From Amphritea balenae (GTDB lineage Bacteria > Pseudomonadota > Gammaproteobacteria > Pseudomonadales > Balneatricaceae): a stretch of 64,000 nucleotides of DNA. The notes beneath the pieces are model-generated. The model ran no database searches. It was not told the origin of the DNA and saw nothing but the letters and a program-made list of their open reading frames with translations. The position numbers were made by a program, and so were the translations under genes. Positions 1 through 9,379 of this stretch are shown here, piece by piece; positions within the stretch are counted from its first letter, which is position 1, and each line of letters starts with the position of its first letter. Where the stretch lies: assembly GCF_003858655.1 (NCBI RefSeq), contig NZ_RQXV01000001.1, positions 434,001-498,000 on the forward strand. The letters are read 5' to 3'.

Positions 1-2
1 GT

Positions 3-1028
3 GCACTGCATCTGCAGGGTAGTGACCCCCACCGTGAAATAATACTGGTTACCAAAGATATCAATATGCGCCTCAAGGCACTGGGAGCCGGGCTACAGCG
101 GGTAGAAGACTACCGCAAAGACCAGCTGGTTTCCGATGTCGACCTGCTACCCTCAGGCCACTATCATATTGAAGGCAACTTCTGGGAAGCCGTCACTGAT
201 GTTAAAAGCTATCAGGAAGGGCCGAATACCTACCACAGAATCAGCCCTGATCTGCTGCCCGACGCTTATCCTTGCCAATATGTTTACGATGACTCCAAGG
301 ACTTTGCAGCCCGGGTAGTTTCCGTTGACCATGAAGAAATTGTGCTACTGGATCTGGGCTACGAAAAGCTGATGCAGCAAGACTGCTGGGGTATAACACC
401 GATCAATATCTATCAGGCATTCGCAATGCAATCGGTTTTAGACCCTGATATTGACCTCTGTGTGCTGAATGGCGCTGCTGGCTCCGGTAAAACGCTGATA
501 GCGCTGGCTTGTGCGCTGGAGATGGTAATTGAGTCGGGGGATTACAATAAAATTATTGTCACCCGCTCTACCCCACCGGTAGCAGAAGATATCGGTTTCT
601 TACCCGGTACCGAAGAGGAGAAAATGACGCCGTGGCTGAGTTCTATCCACGACAACCTGGAAGCGATGCATGAAGGTGATGACCGACCTCAGAGCAGCGT
701 GAAGTACGCTATCGAAAAAGCCAATATCCAGTTTAAATCCCTCAACTTTATCCGTGGCCGTAGTATTCAGGATGCAGTCGTGCTGATTGATGAAGCGCAG
801 AACCTGACGCCACAACAACTGAAAACCATTCTTACCCGGTGCGGTAAAGGCAGTAAGATGATCTGCCTGGGCAACCTTGCCCAGATAGATTCCAACTACC
901 TGACACCTTTAACATCAGGTCTGACCTATATCGTTGAGCGGTTTAAAGGTTTCGAAGGGGCTGCGAACATCCACTTCGAAGGTATATTCCGTTCTCGCCT
1001 GGCGGAATATGCAGAAGAACACCTCTGA
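3..1028 (+). CDS. PhoH-family PIN-ATPase, 5'-truncated by window edge
   Basis: The frame is open from base 3 with no start in the window, so the gene begins upstream; the ATG at 66 is internal. The first residues (ILVTKDINMRLKA) look like the end of a PIN nuclease domain. A PhoH ATPase domain follows: Walker A GAAGSGKT about 136-143 residues after the ATG at 66, and Walker B VVLIDEAQN near 238-246. This is the PhoH2-type architecture, in which a PIN RNase is fused to a PhoH helicase-like ATPase and acts on RNA in the cytoplasm. A strong terminator follows. The family assignment is firm; the physiological role is inferred from the family. Confidence 0.88.
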   Translation, partial: ALHLQGSDPHREIILVTKDINMRLKALGAGLQRVEDYRKDQLVSDVDLLPSGHYHIEGNFWEAVTDVKSYQEGPNTYHRISPDLLPDAYPCQYVYDDSKDFAARVVSVDHEEIVLLDLGYEKLMQQDCWGITPINIYQAFAMQSVLDPDIDLCVLNGAAGSGKTLIALACALEMVIESGDYNKIIVTRSTPPVAEDIGFLPGTEEEKMTPWLSSIHDNLEAMHEGDDRPQSSVKYAIEKANIQFKSLNFIRGRSIQDAVVLIDEAQNLTPQQLKTILTRCGKGSKMICLGNLAQIDSNYLTPLTSGLTYIVERFKGFEGAANIHFEGIFRSRLAEYAEEHL

Positions 1029-1046
1029 TTTATTGTGCAGCACACA

Positions 1047-1076
1047 AAAGCCGTCATATTTGACGGCTTTTTATTT
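1047..1076 (+). terminator. Rho-independent terminator of the PhoH gene
   Basis: A 10-bp perfect stem (aaagccgtca / tgacggcttt) with a 4-nt loop is followed by a T-rich tail, 19 bases after the PhoH stop codon. Confidence 0.85.
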
Positions 1077-1187
1077 TTCACAATTTAAAATCCATATTAT
1101 CAACAGCTTATAGTAAATTATCAGACAGCCTTTACTGCTGTTTATTTTTTAATCAAACTCAGTATAATGCAGTGCAGCATATGTCGG

Positions 1188-1450
1188 GGAAGGTGCGAAT
1201 AAGTCCATTATTTTCTCTGCGGGCTATAGAACGGTCAAATGCGCGAAAGATAGTGCAGTGAAATGTCTGGACCTTTTCAAACTATCTGACAAAGCAAGTG
1301 ACCGTTATAGAGCCCGCCCTCCGGGGCTTTCAGAGAGACTGAATCTCAGTGTTAACATTTTTCGACGTACAACCAGTATGTCTGTAATTGTTGCCTTGAT
1401 CTTCAACCTCTCTGAAAGCCAGAGGCGTAAGGGGCTTGTTCGCACCTTCC
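1188..1450. mobile_element. IS5-type MITE (263 bp, no transposase)
   Basis: The ends are inverted repeats matching at 17 of 19 positions: GGAAGGTGCGAATAAGTCC at 1188-1206 and the complement of its near-copy at 1432-1450. The terminal sequence matches what I recall of IS5 termini (GGAAGGTGCGAACAAG). Inside are two further inverted pairs: 1221-1237 with 1300-1316 (15/17), and 1325-1337 with 1408-1420 (13/13). The element is therefore largely self-complementary, and no transposase fits in it. The flanks are tcgg and ttag, which do not form a clear target duplication, although ttag fits the YTAR preference of IS5. It occupies most of the 1077-1573 gene-free gap. Confidence 0.75.
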
Positions 1451-1573
1451 TTAGTTCAGATAATACATTTGCTCTTCCCTATTTTTTGCCGGGCCTGCAT
1501 CTGCACCCGGCAATTCTTTTTCCTGTTTTAATAAACCTGTCCGCCGTAGCTCAAAAAAGCTAAACTTACCCTT

Positions 1574-1849
1574 ATGATTATCCGTCGCTGTTTTATCTTT
1601 ATAATCCGCATCTATCAGTATCTGGTTAGCCCTTTTCTTGGGCCAAACTGTCGATTCTATCCCACCTGTTCCGCCTACACCCTGGAAGCGATAGAAACTC
1701 ACGGCATTCTGAAAGGTAGCTGGCTTGGGATTAAGCGAATAGGTAAATGTCACCCATATAATGACGGCGGCTTTGATCCTGTCCCCCCTTGTGGTTGCCA
1801 TTCAAAATCGGACAACACTGAATCAGGCTCGGCTCATACAGATAAGTAG
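1574..1849 (+). CDS. yidD: YidD membrane protein insertion efficiency factor
   Basis: This 91-residue protein has the YidD (UPF0161) signature: an N-terminal amphipathic/hydrophobic segment, then the [16 protein letters not shown] core and a Cys-rich [13 protein letters not shown] region. YidD assists YidC-dependent membrane insertion at the inner face of the inner membrane. In most gammaproteobacteria it sits between rnpA and yidC. Here it stands alone after a MITE, with no rpmH, rnpA or yidC nearby, so it is either relocated or a second copy. Family length is usually 70-110 residues. Confidence 0.93.
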   Translation: MIIRRCFIFIIRIYQYLVSPFLGPNCRFYPTCSAYTLEAIETHGILKGSWLGIKRIGKCHPYNDGGFDPVPPCGCHSKSDNTESGSAHTDK

Positions 1850-1953
1850 TGCTAAATACTTTTTTTTTGGCAGGCTTAAAATTGACCTCTGACTCTACTC
1901 CGTCTATAGCTTAAGTAACTGATTTAAAACACTGTCTGCTGTTAAGGATTAGG

Positions 1954-4149
1954 ATGTTCAGTTCTCTGACGGTAATACTCACAGTTACCCTGTATATGGC
2001 CGTGCTTTTCGGTATAGCACAGCTGGTTGAACGACGTATTGAAAGTCGTGGCGAGGGCTTTAAAGGACCCTGGATCTACGCCCTGTCTCTGGCGGTCTAC
2101 CATACATCCTGGACCTTTTACGGCAGTGTTGGTTTCGCTGCCAGCTCTGGCTTATTATTCTTTGGCGTTTATGCGGGCTCTATTCTGGGCGTTGCTTTCT
2201 GGTGGATAACACTACGGCGCATGGTGTTTGCCAAAGAGACCTTCCGTATCACCAGTATTGCTGACTTCATATCAACCCGATACAACCGTTCCGAAAGTAT
2301 CGCCGCGCTGGTTACCCTGATAGCACTGGTCGGCGTTTTGCCCTATATCGCCTTACAGTTAAAAGCGGTGGTCAGCTCATTTCAACTGATCACCGATAAT
2401 GAAAGCTCAGCCATGGGCTGGGGCCTTTCCGGTCTGTTAATCACTCTGTTCATGGTGGCTTTCACCATTATGTTCGGGGTACGCAGGCTAGACCCTACTG
2501 AACGCCATCAGGGCATGATTACAGCATTAGTGGTTGAGTGTCTGGTTAAGCTTGTCGCTTTCATGGCCGTAGGCCTGTTTGTAAGTTACAGCTTATTTAA
2601 TGGTTTTGACGACATAACCACCCGGCTATTCGATCAAGGCTACAGCAGAGTGATCAGTTTCAGTGCTACAGATAACTCCGGCACTATGTGGTTAACCCTG
2701 ATTATTCTGAGTTTCGCTGCTGTACAAAACCTGCCGCGCCAGTTTCATGTCGCCGTTGTCGAAAACGCCAACCACCAGCATATAAAAACGGCAATGTGGC
2801 TATTCCCTCTCTACATCCTGTTAATTAATCTGTTTGTTGTCCCTATTGCAGCAGGCGGACTATTACTTGGGTTGCCTGAAAGTTCAGCTGATTTTTATGT
2901 ATTACTATTACCGCAAATGGCCGGCAATAACGGACTGACCCTGCTCGCATTCATAGGTGGATTCTCCGCCGCTACTGGCATGATAATTATCACCACCATG
3001 ACGCTGTCCACTATGGCATCTAATCATTTGATATTGCCACTGCTCGAACGAGTACCCACTGCGGGTTTTCTTAAACCTTACCTGTTACAGATCCGCTGGT
3101 TATTGGTTACATTCATCCTGCTCGGCAGTTACGGCTTTGCGATTGAATTTGGTGATTCCTATATTCTGGTCGCCATAGGCCTGATCTCTTTCGTTGCCGT
3201 TTTACAATTCAGTCCAGCCCTGCTTGGCGGTATTTTCTGGAGCAGAGGCAATAGTATGGGCGCCTTTTCAGGGCTGCTGGCAGGTTTTCTGATCTGGGGT
3301 TACACACTCATAATCCCGGCCTTTGTTAAACATGGCTGGATGTCAGACTCAATTCTGGATAACGGCCTGTTTGGCATTTCAATATTGCGGCCAGAAGCAC
3401 TCTTTGGTCTGGATGGCTTAGGCTCAATTCCTCACAGCGTTTTCTGGACCATGCTTTTCAATATTGGCTTCTATATCGCATCTTCACTGCTATACAGCCC
3501 GCATAAAGGAGAACGGACTCAGGCAACTGAATTTCTCTGTGCTATGACCCCTGCCCCTAGTAAACGAGCCCGCCCCACCGGGCTGGACCGCTACATCGCC
3601 CTGGACGACAAGCTCAATGAAGCGCAAACCTTACTGGAAGGTTATCTGAATAGTGATAAAACCCTCGAGGCCCTGAAAAGGATCACCGAAGATCTTCAGG
3701 TTGCCGGTAAAAGCCATATTGCGATCATAGAATTACTGGAATTTCATCGTATGGTAGAGCATGTTCTTGCAGGATCTATCGGTTCTGCCAGTGCCCATAA
3801 AGCGATGGAATCCAATATCCGCTATAACAGCCGGGAAGCTGCGGACCTGAAGGCCCTGTACAGTCACTTAGTAGTGGAGCTTAATCAACAACAAGTATCC
3901 GGTCATGAACTCCTTGAACAGCCAGAAAGTACACAAAGCTACGGGCTGGTTAATAACTTACAAACTAAAATAAAGAAGCTGGAACAAAAATTAACACTGC
4001 GGGATAAAGAACTGGAACAACTGGAAATAAAGCTGGAAAGTCGCTATCAGGAAATTTTCCGTTACCGGCTGGATGCGCAGAAAACCCGTCAGGAAAATGA
4101 AAAACTTAAATTACAGATAGAAAAGAATCTTAATATCGAGACTGATTAA
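1954..4149 (+). CDS. SLC5-type symporter/sensor-input protein with C-terminal coiled coil, no kinase
   Basis: This 731-residue protein starts at an ATG behind AAGGA. About 13 hydrophobic segments over residues 1-520 resemble the sodium:solute symporter (SLC5) module found at the N-terminus of CbrA/PrlS-type sensor kinases, including the HTSWTFYGSVG and SIADFISTRYNRS stretches. Residues about 530-640 are soluble and could be a STAC-like linker. Residues about 655-725 form a strongly charged heptad-type coiled coil, and the protein then stops. There is no PAS, HisKA or HATPase domain. It may be a transporter or a receptor that signals through a partner. The transport substrate cannot be read from the sequence. 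Confidence 0.75.
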   Translation: MFSSLTVILTVTLYMAVLFGIAQLVERRIESRGEGFKGPWIYALSLAVYHTSWTFYGSVGFAASSGLLFFGVYAGSILGVAFWWITLRRMVFAKETFRITSIADFISTRYNRSESIAALVTLIALVGVLPYIALQLKAVVSSFQLITDNESSAMGWGLSGLLITLFMVAFTIMFGVRRLDPTERHQGMITALVVECLVKLVAFMAVGLFVSYSLFNGFDDITTRLFDQGYSRVISFSATDNSGTMWLTLIILSFAAVQNLPRQFHVAVVENANHQHIKTAMWLFPLYILLINLFVVPIAAGGLLLGLPESSADFYVLLLPQMAGNNGLTLLAFIGGFSAATGMIIITTMTLSTMASNHLILPLLERVPTAGFLKPYLLQIRWLLVTFILLGSYGFAIEFGDSYILVAIGLISFVAVLQFSPALLGGIFWSRGNSMGAFSGLLAGFLIWGYTLIIPAFVKHGWMSDSILDNGLFGISILRPEALFGLDGLGSIPHSVFWTMLFNIGFYIASSLLYSPHKGERTQATEFLCAMTPAPSKRARPTGLDRYIALDDKLNEAQTLLEGYLNSDKTLEALKRITEDLQVAGKSHIAIIELLEFHRMVEHVLAGSIGSASAHKAMESNIRYNSREAADLKALYSHLVVELNQQQVSGHELLEQPESTQSYGLVNNLQTKIKKLEQKLTLRDKELEQLEIKLESRYQEIFRYRLDAQKTRQENEKLKLQIEKNLNIETD

Positions 4150-4192
4150 AAGCTCTCTCCCAAAGCTCTCTTCTAAGTTGCAGATAAAAAAA

Positions 4193-4216
4193 CAGCCGCA
4201 ATAGCGGCTGTTTTTG
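4193..4216. terminator. Bidirectional terminator between SLC5 gene and mscS
   Basis: A perfect 7-bp stem (cagccgc / gcggctg) with an aata loop is flanked by A-run and T-run on opposite sides. It can end the SLC5-like gene on plus and mscS on minus. Confidence 0.85.
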
Positions 4217-4228
4217 TCTTAAAGCAGA

Positions 4229-5038
4229 TTATTTGCTTTCCACTTTGTGCTGATGAATATCCATCTGAGGATAAGGAATAGAGATTCCCTCTTCATCAAA
4301 ACGCAGCTTAACGGTTTCAGTCGTATCAAACATCACCGCCCAGTAATCCGCAGAGTTAACCCATGGGCGAACCACGAAGTTCACACTGCTGTCTGCCAGT
4401 TCAGAGACGGCAATAACCGGCGCAGGATCTTTAAGAACCCGTTCATCGCTATTGATAATTTCTTCTAATAGCGCTTTTGCCTTCTTCAGATCATCGTCAT
4501 AGCCAATGCCAAATACCATATCAACACGACGGGTATCACGAGCAGAGTAGTTAACAATAACCCCGCTATAGATATTGCCGTTCGGCACGATAACTTCTTT
4601 ATTATCACCGGTACGCATAATGGTATTGAAGATACTGATATGCTCTACCACACCAGCAACACCGGCAGCTTCAACGAAGTCACCCTCTTTGAACGGACGG
4701 AATACAATCAGCATCACGCCTGCAGCAAAGTTCTGCAGTGAGCCCTGCAACGCCAGACCAACCGCCAGACCGGCAGCACCGACCAGCGCAATCAACGAGG
4801 TCGTATCAACGCCCAACTGATCCAGAGCGGCAACAATAATTACCAGAAGTAACAGAATATTTGCGATAGAAGATATAAAGTTAATCAGAATATCTTCCAT
4901 ATTTCCCTTGCGGAGAATTTTCACCAGCAAGTTAATCAGGATCTTAGCAACCATTCGACCGACGATAAAAATCGCCAGCGCCAGTGCAATATTTATGATC
5001 CAAGGTAGTACATAGACATCAAAAAAAGACAGGTCCAT
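4229..5038 (-). CDS. mscS: Small-conductance mechanosensitive channel MscS
   Basis: This is an MscS of about 269 residues, resembling E. coli MscS over its whole length. It has three N-terminal membrane helices, a glycine/alanine-rich TM3 (VGAAGLAVGLALQGSLQNFAAG), a beta domain with the VPNG motif, and the C-terminal PYPQMD motif. The channel forms a homoheptamer in the inner membrane and releases solutes during hypo-osmotic shock. I chose the ATG at 5038 (MDLSFFD) because AGGGGA lies 9 nt upstream; an in-frame ATG at 5062 would add 8 unlikely residues. It converges on the SLC5-like gene with a shared terminator. Confidence 0.95.
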   Translation of the reverse strand: MDLSFFDVYVLPWIINIALALAIFIVGRMVAKILINLLVKILRKGNMEDILINFISSIANILLLLVIIVAALDQLGVDTTSLIALVGAAGLAVGLALQGSLQNFAAGVMLIVFRPFKEGDFVEAAGVAGVVEHISIFNTIMRTGDNKEVIVPNGNIYSGVIVNYSARDTRRVDMVFGIGYDDDLKKAKALLEEIINSDERVLKDPAPVIAVSELADSSVNFVVRPWVNSADYWAVMFDTTETVKLRFDEEGISIPYPQMDIHQHKVESK

Positions 5039-5116
5039 TTTTCCATTTCCCCTAAACGTCATAGAATCCGTATGCCATTACAGCAACGCCATTACTCATC
5101 CCTAAGTGCTTTCTGG

Positions 5117-5173
5117 TAAGTTCTAATAGCAGGCACTTATAGTAAGTTCTATATAAGCACTAAAATAAGTTCT
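5117..5173. repeat. Three TAAGTTCT direct repeats in the mscS/radD intergenic region
   Basis: TAAGTTCT occurs at 5117-5124, 5143-5150 and 5166-5173. The intervals contain variants of agtgctt/aagcact in both orientations. The block lies between divergent mscS and radD and could be an operator array. No known regulator motif is recognised. Confidence 0.5.
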
Positions 5174-5325
5174 TCAGAAGCCTTATTTGTTGAGTTCCCT
5201 CTCTCCGTAGTGGCGAGAACGCTCGTATATCATAGCTAAAAAGCCTGCTTAAATCAGCAAGACCCGACTATTTTTCCGAGCTACAATAAGCCGCAACACT
5301 CTATCGCAAACATAATGAACAGAAG

Positions 5326-7086
5326 ATGACTAACACCGTTGCTATCAATAAATTTCAATTGCGTGACTATCAGTCAGATGCTGTTCAAGCAACCTTAAGC
5401 CACTTTCGCAAAACAGATGAATCAGCCGTCATCGTTCTTCCAACCGGCGCAGGAAAAAGTCTGGTTATCGCTGAACTGGCCCGACTGGCTAAGCGAAAGA
5501 TATTGGTACTGGCCCATGTAAAAGAGTTAGTAGAACAAAATCACGACAAATATCTGAGCTACGGACTTAAAGCGGGTATCTATTCTGCAGGCTTAAAGCA
5601 GAAACAAAGCCAGCTACAGGTTACTTTTGCCAGCGTTCAATCCGTAGCACGAAATCTACAGGACTTTGCCACTGAGCACTCTCTGATAATCGTCGATGAG
5701 TGTCACCGGGTCAGTGATGAAGAGAATAGTCAGTACCAACAGATTTTTGCCCAATTGAAAGCTTATAACCCTCAACTTAAGATTCTGGGTCTGACAGCTA
5801 CCCCATACCGAATGGGTATCGGCTGGGTATACCGATATCATTACCGGGGCTTCTGCCGGGCAGATTCTGATCGTCCCTTTCAGCACTGCATCTATGAATT
5901 ACCCCTACAGTACATGATCAGCAAGGGCTTTCTGACTCCACCGACTATGGTTGATGCACCGGTTGCTCAGTATGACTTTTCAGCCCTTAATGCCAATACG
6001 ACCGGAAACTACCCCGAGAAAGAAGTTAACCAGTTACTTGTAAGCCACCCCCGGGTTACCGAAGCAATATGCCAGCAGGTAATACAACTGGCTGACTCCC
6101 GAAAAGGAGTGATGGTATTCGCCTCAACGGTAAAGCACGCTGAAGAGATACTGGGCTACCTTCCCACAGCACATAGCGCACTAATAACCGGAGCGACACC
6201 TCTCCAGGAAAGAGACGCGCTGATTGCGGCGTTTAAACGACAGGAAGTTAAATTTCTAATTAATGTGGCTGTACTGACAACCGGATTTGACGCACCCCAT
6301 GTCGATTTCATCGCAATTCTCAGACCAACACAATCCGTTTCACTGTTTCAACAGATCGTTGGCCGGGGTTTACGTCTGGCCGAAGAAAAAAAGGATTGTC
6401 TGGTGATGGATTATGCCGGCAACGGATTCAATATTTTCTATCCGGAAGTCGGTCAGCCGAAACCTGATAGTAGCAGCGTGCCGGTACAAGTCTTTTGCCC
6501 GGTATGTGAATTTGCCAATATATTCTGGGGAAAAACCGATGATGAGGGGAATATCCTTGAACATTTCGGCCGTCGCTGCCAGGGAACTGAAGAAAACACA
6601 AAGGGTTCAGTAACTCAGTGTGATTACCGCTTCAGATTTAAAGAATGCCCACAATGTAATGCTGAAAACGATATTGCAGCCCGTCATTGCCACCAATGTC
6701 AGCATGCCATTATTGATCCTGATGATCAGCTCAAAGCAGCTCTCAAACTAAAAGATGCGCTGGTCATTCGTTGTGCCGGAATATCTATGACAGAATCAGA
6801 AAATAAACTTAAAGTCACATACCACGATGAGCATGGCGAAGAACTTAGTGAACGTTTTGACATAGCCAACCCAAAGCAGCTAAACCGTTTCAATCAACTC
6901 TTCGGCCGTCGCTTTGCCCAGAATAGCCAACCAGTACAATTTAAGACACTGACAGAAATATTAAGTATGTCACAATTATTCTGTGCACCGGACTTTGTTA
7001 TTGCCCGGAAGTCGGGCCATCATTGGCGCATTCAAGAACGAATATTTGATTATCAGGGTAATCACCGTAAAGCCAATCAGCTCTAG
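5326..7086 (+). CDS. radD: RadD (YejH) superfamily 2 helicase/ATPase
   Basis: At 586 residues this is the same length as E. coli RadD/YejH and is clearly similar throughout. Visible motifs are motif I PTGAGKS (about 39-45), motif II VDECH (about 124-128), motif III GLTATPYR, and motif VI QIVGRGLRL. A C-terminal zinc-binding region follows, with FCPVCEFAN, CQG..C and CPQCNAEND..ARHCHQC. RadD is a cytoplasmic ATPase that stimulates RecA strand exchange and helps in repair of double-strand breaks and crosslinks. The stop overlaps the convergent LysR gene by 4 bp. No strong Shine-Dalgarno is seen. Confidence 0.95.
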   Translation: MTNTVAINKFQLRDYQSDAVQATLSHFRKTDESAVIVLPTGAGKSLVIAELARLAKRKILVLAHVKELVEQNHDKYLSYGLKAGIYSAGLKQKQSQLQVTFASVQSVARNLQDFATEHSLIIVDECHRVSDEENSQYQQIFAQLKAYNPQLKILGLTATPYRMGIGWVYRYHYRGFCRADSDRPFQHCIYELPLQYMISKGFLTPPTMVDAPVAQYDFSALNANTTGNYPEKEVNQLLVSHPRVTEAICQQVIQLADSRKGVMVFASTVKHAEEILGYLPTAHSALITGATPLQERDALIAAFKRQEVKFLINVAVLTTGFDAPHVDFIAILRPTQSVSLFQQIVGRGLRLAEEKKDCLVMDYAGNGFNIFYPEVGQPKPDSSSVPVQVFCPVCEFANIFWGKTDDEGNILEHFGRRCQGTEENTKGSVTQCDYRFRFKECPQCNAENDIAARHCHQCQHAIIDPDDQLKAALKLKDALVIRCAGISMTESENKLKVTYHDEHGEELSERFDIANPKQLNRFNQLFGRRFAQNSQPVQFKTLTEILSMSQLFCAPDFVIARKSGHHWRIQERIFDYQGNHRKANQL

Positions 7087-7952
7087 GCCGTTTTATTCTG
7101 TACCGGCAACCACTGCAACGAATCAAATAAACGCTCCATCACTTTAAGCCTTGGCGTACTGCGGTGCTGAATAAACTGGGTGGGGACCTGGGCAATATCT
7201 TCCGGCAGGGATTCACATACCAGGCTATTTCGATAGATGGAAAGCTCCATCACGTTACGCGGCATCAAAGTAACCCCCAATCCCTGAGCAACACACCCCA
7301 AAATACCTTCCAACGTACCTAGTTCACTCAATACTAGCTGGTTACTCATATAGTCCCGATTCCATTGCAACGCCTTGTTGCGATAACTACAACCTTCACG
7401 AAACAGTACCAGATTATCTGCAGGTTCCAGCTGCGCGGACTTAACCAGAACCAGCTCCTGCCGAAATACATCAATGGTAATCAGGTCTTTATTATCAACC
7501 GGACCGCCAACAAAGGCACAATCGATCTTATGATCAAGAACATCCCGCACCAGCTCAGCGGTGGTAGCGGCTGAAATTCGCGGCTGAAGTTTTGGACAAA
7601 TCTCCCTAAGCGCACCCAGCAGCTGAGGAAGATGGGTCGCCGAAAAGGATTCCATTGCGCCAATCTTCATCTGCGCGGCACCCTTTTCTGCCAACCTTAC
7701 GGCCACCGCAGCCTGACGTTCCAGTTGCAGTATCTGATCTACATACTCCAGCAGGATCCGGCCCGGACGGGTCATCTCCAGGCCACGACCTTTACGATAG
7801 AACAGTTTAGTTCCCAGCTCCTCTTCCAGACGCTGAATCCGGGTAGTGACATTAGACTGGACCGTATTCATCTGTTTAGATGCCGCTAATATACCGCCCT
7901 CCTTTGCCACCTTTTCAAACGTCTTAAGTGCGATCAGCTCCATAACATCCAC
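7083..7952 (-). CDS. LysR-family transcriptional regulator
   Basis: This 289-residue LysR-type regulator has an N-terminal winged helix (ALKTFEKVAKEGGILAASKQM, residues about 7-27, then the ...QSNVTTRIQRLEEELGTKLF helix) and a C-terminal periplasmic-binding-like effector domain. It is divergent from the YbfB-type MFS gene, with 126 bp between the two starts. This is the usual arrangement for a LysR controlling its neighbour. The effector is unknown. The 3' end overlaps radD by 4 bp. Confidence 0.9.
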   Translation of the reverse strand: MDVMELIALKTFEKVAKEGGILAASKQMNTVQSNVTTRIQRLEEELGTKLFYRKGRGLEMTRPGRILLEYVDQILQLERQAAVAVRLAEKGAAQMKIGAMESFSATHLPQLLGALREICPKLQPRISAATTAELVRDVLDHKIDCAFVGGPVDNKDLITIDVFRQELVLVKSAQLEPADNLVLFREGCSYRNKALQWNRDYMSNQLVLSELGTLEGILGCVAQGLGVTLMPRNVMELSIYRNSLVCESLPEDIAQVPTQFIQHRSTPRLKVMERLFDSLQWLPVQNKTA

Positions 7953-8078
7953 TCAGTCTCTATTATTAATTCTGAATAAGAGAACAATAGTATCTTTATT
8001 ATTCGTTTGTAAAGAAACCTATAACTAAATACGCTTATATGCAATGTCATCAGGTGCAGTAAAACCAGGTACAAAACT

Positions 8079-9278
8079 ATGAACTCAGCCAACTCAGATA
8101 ATACTCAACACCTTAAGGTACTAGGCTCAGGTCTGCTTGGCTTGATACTGACTATCGGTATTGCCCGCTTCTGCTACACAACGTTGCTACCGGCAATGCA
8201 GATACAAGCCGGACTAAGCGATCTGGCAGGTGGTTATCTGGCGACCATTAACTACATCGGTTATATGTGCGGTGCTCTGCTTGCTGCCACCGTCGGCAAT
8301 TTGAAAACAAAAGACTTTCTTTATCGGGCAGGCTTGATTACCGCTGTTATTACTACCGCAGCTATGGCCCTGAGCGACAATATCTGGTTTTGGGCTGTGC
8401 TACGCTTTTTCTCCGGACTCAGTAGCGCCAGTGGCATGTTGATTAGCGCCGGACTGATCATGAACTGGTTGATTCGTCACGGGCACCGCACCGAGCTGGG
8501 TATCCATTATGCAGGTGCTGGCCTGGGGATTATTGTCAGTGGTATCGCTGCGGAGTTGATGATCGGCCATCTCGACTGGCGTGAGCAATGGCTGGCTGTC
8601 GGTCTGCTTGGTTCTCTAATCGCTATACCCGCCTGGCGCTGGTTGCCACGCCCAGAAAATGGCCTACAAACCGCTTCAGGTCAGCAACTGAAGGACAATC
8701 CTCCCAGCCGACGCTGGATGCTATTACTGGGTGCAATGTATTTCTGTGCCGGCTATGCATATGTAGTTAGTGCTACTTTCCTGGTCGCTATAGTGGAGGC
8801 CCAGCCAGGCCTTCAGGGTGATGGCCAGATTGTCTGGATATTTGTCGGCCTGAGCGCTACCCCTGCGGTTATTCTATGGGATAGAGTCGCCCGTAAACTT
8901 GGCGAGCTTAATGCTCTGCTTATTGCTTTTTTAATCCAGATTGTGGGCATTATTCTGCCCGCCCTGAATGATAATTTCTGGGTCGTGCTAACCAGCGCGG
9001 TGCTCTACGGCGGTAGCTTTATTGCGATTGTCAGTCTTGTCTTAGCAATGGCAGGTCGCTTCTACCCAACTAAACCGGCAAAGCTAATGGGAAAACTGAC
9101 CCTGCTTTACGGTATCGCACAGATAGGAGCACCTGCTATCGCAGGTATCATTGCTGATAATGGCGGCAGCTATGCTGACTCGCTCTATATTGCTGCTGCG
9201 ATCTCAGTCTTAGGCGCAATTATGATTCTGGTAATGCAGGCAACTAAGCGAAGGGAGCTGGCACTTACCCAGAACTAA
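8079..9278 (+). CDS. YbfB/YjiJ-family MFS transporter
   Basis: This 399-residue inner-membrane protein has about 12 hydrophobic helices. The N-terminal IGIARFCYTTLLPAMQ and GGYLATINYIGYMCGAL stretches are typical of the YbfB/YjiJ (MFS_4) group. Substrates in this family are mostly unknown; export is often presumed. The divergent LysR gene is the likely regulator. A bidirectional terminator lies 19 bp after the stop. Confidence 0.85.
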   Translation: MNSANSDNTQHLKVLGSGLLGLILTIGIARFCYTTLLPAMQIQAGLSDLAGGYLATINYIGYMCGALLAATVGNLKTKDFLYRAGLITAVITTAAMALSDNIWFWAVLRFFSGLSSASGMLISAGLIMNWLIRHGHRTELGIHYAGAGLGIIVSGIAAELMIGHLDWREQWLAVGLLGSLIAIPAWRWLPRPENGLQTASGQQLKDNPPSRRWMLLLGAMYFCAGYAYVVSATFLVAIVEAQPGLQGDGQIVWIFVGLSATPAVILWDRVARKLGELNALLIAFLIQIVGIILPALNDNFWVVLTSAVLYGGSFIAIVSLVLAMAGRFYPTKPAKLMGKLTLLYGIAQIGAPAIAGIIADNGGSYADSLYIAAAISVLGAIMILVMQATKRRELALTQN

Positions 9279-9296
9279 CAATAATTCAGAAGAAAT

Positions 9297-9328
9297 AAAA
9301 AAACGGCTCGAATGAGCCGCTTTCTTTC
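9297..9328. terminator. Bidirectional terminator between MFS and SUKH genes
   Basis: The stem cggctc/gagccg with loop gaat has a T-rich tail on plus and a longer T-run on minus. It serves both convergent genes. Confidence 0.8.
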
Positions 9329-9379
9329 TAACTGTTTACAGCCCGCGTTCATATCGCTGGGCAGAAAATCATTGATTAA

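Noticed and set aside
1258-1563. 101-codon plus-strand ORF before yidD
   Set aside because: It lies largely inside the IS5-type MITE and its self-complementary repeats, has no ribosome-binding site and no recognisable product.
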